Of a DNA stretch of 10,930 nt, positions 1-5,185 are shown piece by piece (positions within the stretch are counted from its first letter, which is position 1; every line of letters begins with the position of its first letter). The DNA is from Kiritimatiellia bacterium. Its GTDB lineage: Bacteria; Verrucomicrobiota; Kiritimatiellia; UBA8416; JAIOPI01. The stretch is taken from assembly GCA_028822745.1 (NCBI GenBank), contig JAPKCZ010000034.1, positions 1 to 10,930 on the forward strand. The letters are read 5' to 3'. The position numbers and the translations under genes were made by a program. The notes under the pieces were generated by a model that made no database searches, had not been told where the DNA came from, and was given only the letters and a program-made list of their open reading frames with translations.

Positions 1-2
1 GC

Positions 3-92
3 CCCCTTTACTTTGTGTATCCCCTGATGGATCCGATTCAGCCCCAAACGAACCGGCCCTCTCCCGTTATGCTTTCACAACCGGAAGCTTAG
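3..92 (+). CDS. Possible 3' end of an upstream gene (partial, left edge)
   Basis: A reading frame open from the left edge ends at a TAG at 90-92 and would give the last 29 residues of a protein, ending in SQPEA. Its start lies outside the window. About 16 of 29 codons end in G or C, closer to the clear genes here than the competing frame 2-148 (48 codons, ending in PTETD, about 18 of 48 GC-ending codons). No domain can be recognised in either fragment. Open frames of this length are expected by chance, so this is only a candidate. The alternatives are the 2-148 frame or plain intergenic DNA. Confidence 0.25.
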   Translation, partial: PLYFVYPLMDPIQPQTNRPSPVMLSQPEA

Positions 93-187
93 CAAGCAAA
101 CAGGTCAGTGTTGCAAGCGAAATTAAACAACCGACAGAAACAGACTAATTGTGTTACTCTGCACAAATCCTATTGACTAGCACCCTC

Positions 188-205
188 ACGAGTGCAAACA
201 CTTGT
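188..205. repeat. Imperfect inverted repeat upstream of the zinc-ribbon/EIIA gene
   Basis: Two 7-base arms, ACGAGTG and CACTTGT, flank a CAAA centre. Six of seven positions pair, and the seventh is a G-T that would become a G-U wobble in RNA. It lies 45 bases before the ATG at 250 in an AT-richer leader, where an operator or a short 5'-UTR hairpin would be expected. The arms are short, so chance is possible. I see no convincing -35/-10 pair in this leader. Confidence 0.3.
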
Positions 206-249
206 ATCAGTATCCCTAATATTGTTTATTACCGCCCCCAGGAGAACGC

Positions 250-1083
250 ATGCATCCGGTCGTCAACCACCTCATTCAGCTTCAAGAACTCCAATTGATC
301 CGCGACGAACAACGCGTCACCGCAAAAGGCAAAAGTCTCACCGAGCTCGACGCCTCGATCAAGACGATGACCGCAAATCTCCCTAGTGAAACGCGTGTGC
401 TTTACACAAAACTGCAAAAACGCGACCACATTTCAGTAACCACTGTGCGCGACAGCATGTGCACGGGCTGCGGACTGCAGTTGGCCATCAGTTTTGTTCA
501 GCAGGTTCGCATGGAAAAAGAGATCCTGACCTGCCCCAACTGCTCACGCGTGCTCTACAACCCAGAACGCATCATACGCCGCATGGAAAAGGGTCCACGC
601 CGCGTGGCCACACGCAAACCCGGATTGTCCCGTTTTTCTTCACATTCATTGATGATTCCCCGCCTGGCGGCCAAAACAAAAGAAGACGCCATTCTTGAAT
701 TGGCCACGAGCATGGCCGACGTAGGGTTTGTCGACAACGCCGAGAACATGACGACCGAGGCACTCGCACGCGAAACCGTGCACAGCACCGCCGTCAATCA
801 CGGCATGGCCTTTCCGCATGTGCGCGGGATAGACGGCGGCGGTCTCTCCTTGGCCCTTGGCCTGAGCCCCAAAGGCATCAATTTCGACGACGACGGTCAG
901 CTAAGCAAAATTATTTTCCTGATTTCAATTCCGACCGCCGCATCAGCCTTTTATCTAAAATTGCTGGCCGGACTCATGGAAACATTCCGACAGGCAGAGG
1001 CGCGCAAAGTCCTCATGGCCGAAAAAGACCCTGAAAAGCTCTGGAAAACGCTGATTAAGCTGACGCGCACCACCATTAAATAG
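250..1083 (+). CDS. C4 zinc-ribbon / PTS EIIA (fructose-mannitol-Ntr class) fusion protein
   Basis: This 277-residue protein joins two domains. Residues 1-60 are probably helical. Residues 66-105 form a four-cysteine zinc ribbon, C71-x2-C74 and C95-x2-C98, with the CPNC(S)RVLY ending typical of the C-terminal ribbon of DUF164-type proteins; the long coiled coil of that family is reduced here to a short stub. A basic linker (about 106-130) leads to an EIIA domain at about 133-275, a normal length for the family. The EIIA signature reads RE-x3-ST-x4-G-x-A-x-PH, so H190 is the expected phospho-acceptor. No EIIB, EIIC, HPr or EI gene is visible, which suggests a regulatory EIIA of the PtsN kind, with the zinc ribbon binding nucleic acid or protein; that role is inference. 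The ATG at 250 is chosen because AGGAG lies at 240-244, five bases upstream. Confidence 0.9.
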   Translation: MHPVVNHLIQLQELQLIRDEQRVTAKGKSLTELDASIKTMTANLPSETRVLYTKLQKRDHISVTTVRDSMCTGCGLQLAISFVQQVRMEKEILTCPNCSRVLYNPERIIRRMEKGPRRVATRKPGLSRFSSHSLMIPRLAAKTKEDAILELATSMADVGFVDNAENMTTEALARETVHSTAVNHGMAFPHVRGIDGGGLSLALGLSPKGINFDDDGQLSKIIFLISIPTAASAFYLKLLAGLMETFRQAEARKVLMAEKDPEKLWKTLIKLTRTTIK

Positions 1084-1095
1084 TCGCGGGAATCT

Positions 1096-1124
1096 TTGAC
1101 GCCAACTGCCGTTTGGACTACCAT
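1096..1124 (+). promoter_or_regulatory. Candidate sigma70-type promoter for the glycine-zipper gene, possibly leaderless
   Basis: TTGACG at 1096-1101 matches the -35 consensus at five of six positions. A 17-base spacer follows, then TACCAT at 1119-1124, which matches the -10 consensus at four of six. A start site about seven bases beyond the -10 would fall on or next to the ATG at 1131. That ATG has no recognisable Shine-Dalgarno sequence, which fits a leaderless transcript. Promoter calls by eye are unreliable, and readthrough from the gene ending at 1083 is also possible. Confidence 0.4.
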
Positions 1125-1130
1125 TCAGAC

Positions 1131-1763
1131 ATGAAGGCAACACCCATAGCACTGGTCCTTGGGATAGCGCTGCTCGCGTCAAATGGGCGTGCGGACAGCG
1201 ACGATGCCTTGTGGGGCGCCCTTGTCGGTGGTGCCGTTGGCGTTCTGATTGGCGAAAACTCAAGCGATATTCGCACCGAATATGCCGCCCCTGCGCTGGC
1301 TGCTCTTGGCGCTTTGGCGGGCTACGCGCACGACCGTGATTATGATTATCACGACGATTGGAGCCATCGCGGTCCCGTGTATAACCGCGGCCGCTATTAC
1401 GGCAGCAATCGACACGCCTACCGGTATGGCGACCCCAGTGGCCGAAACTACAACGTCCACTACCCGTATTGGCCACGCCAAGTACGGCGCTACTCCCCGG
1501 TGCGACGCGCCCCCCGAGCGGTGCAAACCTACCCAAAAGCCAAAAAAAACGCTCAGCAACCCGCCGCATCGGCCAACCGGCATCCCGGCGTCACCATTGT
1601 TCGTGTTCCGATCACGTGGCCAAACGGCACGACACGAAACGTCCGCATCTTACGCCTGGGCAACCGCTACGTCGGACCACAGGGCGAAGCCTACGACACC
1701 TTGCCAGATTCAGTCACGCTCTCGGCTCGCTATGCACCCGCCCCCAGCGCTTCCACGCGCTGA
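1131..1763 (+). CDS. Exported glycine-zipper protein with Tyr/Arg/His-rich middle (hypothetical)
   Basis: A 210-residue protein with a signal peptide at 1-21 (K2, a hydrophobic core at 5-17, likely cleavage after GRA21). Residues 27-66 look like a two-helix glycine-zipper domain of the Rick_17kDa_Anti / Gly-zipper_2TM type: G29, G33, G37 and G41 are exactly four apart, and G60-x3-G64 follows in the second helix. Residues 67-125 are low complexity, rich in Tyr, Arg, His, Asp and Gly. Residues 154-200 form a small conserved-looking module containing WPNGTT, YVGPQGE and YDTLP; I recall similar endings in hypothetical proteins of Verrucomicrobiota-like bacteria but cannot verify this. It is probably an envelope protein; the function is unknown. 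The ATG at 1131 is preferred over an upstream TTG at 1113 because the signal peptide begins there. Confidence 0.8.
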   Translation: MKATPIALVLGIALLASNGRADSDDALWGALVGGAVGVLIGENSSDIRTEYAAPALAALGALAGYAHDRDYDYHDDWSHRGPVYNRGRYYGSNRHAYRYGDPSGRNYNVHYPYWPRQVRRYSPVRRAPRAVQTYPKAKKNAQQPAASANRHPGVTIVRVPITWPNGTTRNVRILRLGNRYVGPQGEAYDTLPDSVTLSARYAPAPSASTR

Positions 1764-1776
1764 ACCTCATATTGCC

Positions 1777-1820
1777 TGTTGAAAAATATAGATTCTGGAC
1801 TACGAGACCCTTTTTCAACA
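1777..1820. repeat. Perfect 10-bp inverted repeat with 24-base loop
   Basis: TGTTGAAAAA (1777-1786) and TTTTTCAACA (1811-1820) are exact reverse complements around a 24-base loop. The repeat starts 13 bases after the stop of the glycine-zipper gene. It could act as a weak hairpin behind that gene, but it is AT-rich and lacks a T-run after the second arm, so it is not a standard intrinsic terminator. The arms also resemble sequences often found at insertion-sequence ends, but there is no transposase and the whole unit is only 44 bases. The repeat is certain; its role is not. Confidence 0.6.
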
Positions 1821-1848
1821 ACCACTCAAGAGCAAGCCTCCGCTCCCG

Positions 1849-1877
1849 TTGTCTTGCCTGAGGCCGCGGAATAGATT
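1849..1877 (+). promoter_or_regulatory. Candidate promoter for the four-helix membrane protein gene
   Basis: TTGTCT at 1849-1854 and TAGATT at 1872-1877 each match the sigma70 consensus at four of six positions with a 17-base spacer. The site lies 50 bases before the ATG at 1928, leaving room for the AGGAAGG ribosome-binding sequence at 1911-1917. It was found by eye and is weak. Confidence 0.28.
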
Positions 1878-1927
1878 ACAAATGGGGTCCAAGAAAACGC
1901 GCACGTACAGAGGAAGGGAAACTGCAC

Positions 1928-2392
1928 ATGAACGACGATGATACCCCCATGGCCGAGCACACCGATTCACAGACCGATTCACACACCCACAAAACCCGCA
2001 CCGCGCTTCGGATCGCCCGCTTACCCTGGACGCTACTTTTAACGCTTTACCTTCTCGTCGTGTACATCGCCAAGATCGACCTCTCGGCTGACGGCGTCGG
2101 CAACATTCTCGGTTACGTCTACTTCGGCCTCGGTCTGGTCATCCTGTTTGTGCAGTTCTTTAAATCCGCCGACATCAGTTCGGCCGGATTCATCGTGCAT
2201 CTGACAGGCGTCCTGCTCAGCATGACCGTCGCCACCGTTTTAATGACACTTCTGCTCAGCAGTGACAACCCCGATAACCACATCACCTTTCACTATTGGT
2301 ACGGCTGCGCCATTATTCTGGCAGACGCTATTTTGAGCCCGTTCAACTCCTTTCGGACCGCAAAACGGAATTTCGCCGTCGGGGATGGCTAA
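1928..2392 (+). CDS. Four-helix integral membrane protein (hypothetical)
   Basis: This 154-residue protein has a hydrophilic, Asp/Thr/His-rich N-terminus (1-31) and then four likely membrane helices at about 33-50, 59-78, 87-110 and 122-139, ending in a short basic tail. I do not recognise a family. R24, R28 and R31 just before the first helix and R142, K145 and R146 after the last suggest both ends are cytoplasmic. The ATG at 1928 follows AGGAAGG at 1911-1917 with a rather long 10-base spacer; a second in-frame ATG at 1949 has no better site. Its stop is only nine bases before the next ATG, so it is probably cotranscribed with the exported basic protein. Confidence 0.8.
   Translation: MNDDDTPMAEHTDSQTDSHTHKTRTALRIARLPWTLLLTLYLLVVYIAKIDLSADGVGNILGYVYFGLGLVILFVQFFKSADISSAGFIVHLTGVLLSMTVATVLMTLLLSSDNPDNHITFHYWYGCAIILADAILSPFNSFRTAKRNFAVGDG
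1961..1983 (+). repeat. Short in-frame direct repeat (12-base period)
   Basis: ACCGATTCACA occurs at 1961-1971 and again at 1973-1983. The 12-base period is four codons, giving TDSQTDSH in the hydrophilic N-terminus of the membrane protein. It looks like a small local duplication, and gain or loss of a unit would keep the frame. Confidence 0.6.
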
Positions 2393-2401
2393 AAGGCGCC
2401 C

Positions 2402-2998
2402 ATGACGAACTGGATCCAGCCCCCCCTCCGACTGGCCTGCGCACTGAGCCTGGCCTACGCCCTGTCGGCAAATGCAGGCAAAACAGAACGCTATAAAGTC
2501 GTAAAGATCGAAAACCACGACGAATCGGTCACCTATAAAATCATGACCGGTGAAGATTACGATCAGCTTCAAGCTGACGTTCGCCTCGAACACCGCCTGC
2601 ACAGTACCGCTCTAAAAGCGGCGAAAAAAGCCTGGCGCGACACCTCCTACGGCAAAAGAAGCTTTCCGTCTGCCGCGGTTCAACGACGCAAACTGCGTGT
2701 CGAGGGATCCGTCCACATGGACTTGGCCAGCGCCACGCGCGAAAAAGAAAAGCTCAAACAACGCTTCGAGCGGCGCCACGCCTCACGAATAACGACCCAG
2801 GAAAAGAGCTCGCTAGACAAGAAACGCTCAAACGTGCGCCGCCGCACCAAGAATGCATTCAGTACGAGTTCTGTTTCTGCGGATAAAAACCGACAATACG
2901 CCGCCGCACGGAAAATGTACGTGAATCAGCTCAACGCACTGATTAAGGCCAAGCAAAAGCCCGCCGAGGGCTCAACGGACACGGATAGCACCAAATAA
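2402..2998 (+). CDS. Exported, strongly basic protein with helical middle (hypothetical)
   Basis: A 198-residue protein with a likely signal peptide at 1-25 (hydrophobic stretch 9-23, cleavage after ANA25). The cysteine at 13 is not in a convincing lipobox, and the mature part has no cysteine. Residues 31-48 hold a repeated-looking pattern, YKVVKI and then YKIM. Residues 50-175 are full of Lys and Arg, with Glu mixed in around 106-135, and are probably helical or coiled coil. The C-terminus is Ser/Thr/Asp-rich and disordered. The mature protein is clearly basic, so binding to an anionic surface such as peptidoglycan, LPS or nucleic acid is a reasonable but unproven guess. No family is recognised. 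It starts nine bases after the preceding gene. Confidence 0.78.
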   Translation: MTNWIQPPLRLACALSLAYALSANAGKTERYKVVKIENHDESVTYKIMTGEDYDQLQADVRLEHRLHSTALKAAKKAWRDTSYGKRSFPSAAVQRRKLRVEGSVHMDLASATREKEKLKQRFERRHASRITTQEKSSLDKKRSNVRRRTKNAFSTSSVSADKNRQYAAARKMYVNQLNALIKAKQKPAEGSTDTDSTK

Positions 2999-3064
2999 GT
3001 CGCCAGACGGTCGCAAAATTCCGTTCCACACCTGTTTTAGCGCTTTATTAGTTGAAGCCTTGCG

Positions 3065-3094
3065 TTTCCAACCCATACACTACAACGCTATAGA
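3065..3094 (+). promoter_or_regulatory. Candidate promoter of the MoxR/VWA operon
   Basis: TTTCCA at 3065-3070 and TATAGA at 3089-3094 each match the sigma70 consensus at four of six positions, separated by 18 bases. They lie in the 164-base gap before the MoxR gene, the widest gap in the right part of the window and so the natural place for the operon promoter. The rest of that gap shows no clear terminator and no convincing open frame. Confidence 0.3.
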
Positions 3095-3162
3095 GATTTT
3101 CAGAATTGGGCAACGCCTCGATACGGGCCGACGCCGTCGAACACTAGGAGTAAGGGTCCATC

Positions 3163-4197
3163 ATGGTTTCAGAAGCATCACCCACAGCCGAGGCAGCCGC
3201 GCAGCCGCGCGAAGAAGACGTCGAAGCGATTGACCGTCTACGCGAACTCCATCAGAAAATCCGCACCGAACTGGCTCGTGTCATCATCGGTCAGGACGAC
3301 GTCATTGATAAATTGCTGGTATGCCTCTTTGCCCGCGGCCACGCCCTCCTGATGGGTGTCCCCGGTCTGGCGAAAACGATGCTCATTCACTCGCTCAGCG
3401 AAGTCATGCATCTCAATTTCAGCCGAATCCAGTTTACGCCCGACTTGATGCCGTCGGACATTACAGGCACTGATATTCTTCAGGAAACCGAGCAGGCCGG
3501 TCGACGCGCCTTTGAGTTCATTAAAGGCCCTATTTTCGCCAATATTGTTTTGGCGGACGAAATCAACCGAACACCGCCCAAGACGCAGGCCGCCCTGCTA
3601 CAGGCCATGCAGGAACACAAGGTTAACGCGGGCTCACATACCTTTGAGCTGGACCCACCCTTCTTTGTTCTGGCCACCCAGAACCCGATTGAGCAAGAAG
3701 GCACATACCCCCTTCCCGAAGCCCAACTAGACCGCTTCATGTTTCTGATCGAAGTCAACTACCCCTCACACGACGAAGAAGTCCGCATCGGCCGTGAAAC
3801 CACCTCGGGCGACACACCCACGCTGAATACCGTCATCACCGGCGAAGAGCTGATCGAATTCCAGAACCTCGTGCGACGCGTGCCCGTGCCCGACCATATT
3901 TACGAGTACGTCGTCGAAATCGTGCGCACCTCGCGCCCATCCCTTCCGGATGCGCCAGACTGGATTAAGAACTGGGTCATGTGGGGCGCAGGTCCGCGCG
4001 CGGTTCAATACATGATCCTCGGCGCCAAGGCGCAAGCCGTCTTGAGCGGAAGCTACCTTGTCCAGACGGAACATGTGGACGCCGTCGCAGAACCGGTACT
4101 CAACCACCGCATACTGACCAATTTTCACGCCGAGTCTGAAGGCATCACCAGCAAAGAAATCGTTCGACGAATCATCGAGAGCGTCAAAAAAGACTGA
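3163..4197 (+). CDS. MoxR-family AAA+ ATPase (AAA_3)
   Basis: This 344-residue cytosolic ATPase matches the MoxR family in length and motif order. After an Ala/Glu-rich N-terminus it has IIGQDDVID at 41-49, Walker A G65-VPGLAK-T72 with K71, Walker B LADE with D132 and E133 followed by INR, sensor 1 ATQNP with N174, and LDRF with R191 as the likely arginine finger. The C-terminal lid (about 260-340) contains GPRAVQ. MoxR proteins act as chaperone-like ATPases that work with VWA-domain partners encoded beside them, as is the case here with three VWA-type genes downstream. The ATG at 3163 is supported by AAGGG at 3152-3156, six bases upstream, with AGGAG at 3146-3150 as a second possibility. The next gene begins 61 bases later. 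Confidence 0.95.
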   Translation: MVSEASPTAEAAAQPREEDVEAIDRLRELHQKIRTELARVIIGQDDVIDKLLVCLFARGHALLMGVPGLAKTMLIHSLSEVMHLNFSRIQFTPDLMPSDITGTDILQETEQAGRRAFEFIKGPIFANIVLADEINRTPPKTQAALLQAMQEHKVNAGSHTFELDPPFFVLATQNPIEQEGTYPLPEAQLDRFMFLIEVNYPSHDEEVRIGRETTSGDTPTLNTVITGEELIEFQNLVRRVPVPDHIYEYVVEIVRTSRPSLPDAPDWIKNWVMWGAGPRAVQYMILGAKAQAVLSGSYLVQTEHVDAVAEPVLNHRILTNFHAESEGITSKEIVRRIIESVKKD

Positions 4198-4258
4198 TTC
4201 ATTCGTGCGTTTCTCGGATGACAGCCCGCCCTCACACGACGTCAGAAAGATTGCCTGA

Positions 4259-5185
4259 ATGCCGCAGCAGAACATGAACATGGACTTGGTCGACTCCGCC
4301 GTCCTCGCGCGCCTGTCGCGTTTGGCGGTGCAGGCGCGCGTGCCCATGTCTGGCTCGATCAACGGCATTCACCGTAGCGCCACACGTGGCTCAAGTGTCG
4401 AATTTGCCGAATATCGCAAATACGTCCCGGGCGACGACATCAAGAACCTCGATTGGCGCGTCTATGCCCGGACGGACCGTTTCTACATCAAAGAATTCGA
4501 AGCGGACACCAACCTACGCTGTTGCATCATTCTCGACACAAGCGCCTCAATGGGTTTTGCAGGCGACCACGGCAGCAAATTTGACTACGCACGCCGCCTT
4601 GCCGCAACCCTCGCGTATCTTTTGGCTCACCAGGGCGACGCCGTCGGGTTACTCAGTTTTGCAGAAAAAACGCTCACCGATATTCCGCCGCGCAATTCGG
4701 CGTCCCATTTGCGCCACATTTTCGATACGCTCAAAACCATTGAACCGAAGGGCGGATCCGAAATCGTGCAGACACTGCATGAAGCCGCCGAACGCGTGTC
4801 ACAACGCGCACTTGTGGTCGTCATCTCCGACCTCTTTACGGATCCCACCGAACTGCTTGACGGTTTTCAGCACATGCGCTTCCGCAAACATGATCTGGCC
4901 GTCTTTCACTTGCTGGACCCGCAGGAACTTGCCTTTTCTTTCGATCGCCCGATTCGCTTCGTGGACATGGAAAGCAGTTTCAGCATGATCACCGATCCGT
5001 CGATCATTGAGACCGATTACCGACACGCCATTCAACAATACCTCGACACCGTCACACGTGGCTGCCGCGAGTTTAACGTCGATTATCAGCGTGTCTTGAT
5101 CGACACCGATTACGAAAAGACACTGGCCTCCTTCTTGTTGCAACGCGCTGGCAAATCGGCCGCAGGAGGACGCGCACGATCATGA
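4259..5185 (+). CDS. DUF58-family protein with VWA-like domain
   Basis: A 308-residue protein without membrane helices, so probably cytosolic. The DUF58 core is clear: RSATRGSSVEF at 39-49, then Y55-x-PGDD and IKNLDWRVYARTD, ending at KEFEAD around 78-83. The VWA-like fold carries a metal-site start DTSAS at 93-97. The position where VWA domains usually have Thr appears to be S167 (GGSE), and the last motif is S190-D191-L192 rather than a canonical DG. DUF58 proteins are habitual partners of MoxR ATPases, and their spacing here fits one transcript. The ATG at 4259 directly follows an in-frame TGA, so the protein cannot start further upstream. There is only a weak AGAAAG upstream, and ATGs at 4274 and 4280 are alternatives. 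The stop overlaps the next start as ATGA. Confidence 0.93.
   Translation: MPQQNMNMDLVDSAVLARLSRLAVQARVPMSGSINGIHRSATRGSSVEFAEYRKYVPGDDIKNLDWRVYARTDRFYIKEFEADTNLRCCIILDTSASMGFAGDHGSKFDYARRLAATLAYLLAHQGDAVGLLSFAEKTLTDIPPRNSASHLRHIFDTLKTIEPKGGSEIVQTLHEAAERVSQRALVVVISDLFTDPTELLDGFQHMRFRKHDLAVFHLLDPQELAFSFDRPIRFVDMESSFSMITDPSIIETDYRHAIQQYLDTVTRGCREFNVDYQRVLIDTDYEKTLASFLLQRAGKSAAGGRARS
5164..5169 (+). promoter_or_regulatory. Ribosome-binding site for the BatA-like gene, inside the DUF58 gene
   Basis: AGGAGG lies within the last codons of the DUF58 gene, 12 bases before the ATG at 5182. The spacing is longer than ideal, but it is the strongest Shine-Dalgarno match in the window. Together with the ATGA overlap it supports coupled translation and fixes the start of the downstream gene. 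Confidence 0.55.

Noticed and set aside
1113..1130. TTG start giving six extra residues to the glycine-zipper protein
   Set aside because: The signal peptide begins at the ATG at 1131 with Met-Lys, and no ribosome site precedes the TTG.
955..1569. 204-codon open frame on the minus strand
   Set aside because: It lies opposite the EIIA and glycine-zipper genes, its product is low-complexity Arg/Gly/His-rich without a recognisable domain, and both + strand genes have clear motifs.
1777..1820. Insertion sequence or MITE based on the TGTTGAAAAA / TTTTTCAACA arms
   Set aside because: There is no transposase and no flanking target duplication that I can see, and the unit is only 44 bases. It is kept as an inverted repeat only.
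3001..3060. Intrinsic terminator after the exported basic protein
   Set aside because: Only short, poorly matched arms (for example ACGG and CCGT) can be paired, and there is no T-run after a GC-rich stem.
3766..4368. 200-codon open frame on the minus strand
   Set aside because: It runs opposite the MoxR and DUF58 coding sequences, whose motifs are unmistakable; it is a shadow of their codon bias.
4386..4988. 200-codon + strand frame inside the DUF58 gene
   Set aside because: It is the alternate frame of a well-supported DUF58 gene, and its product is Arg/Ser/Pro/Thr-rich with no domain.
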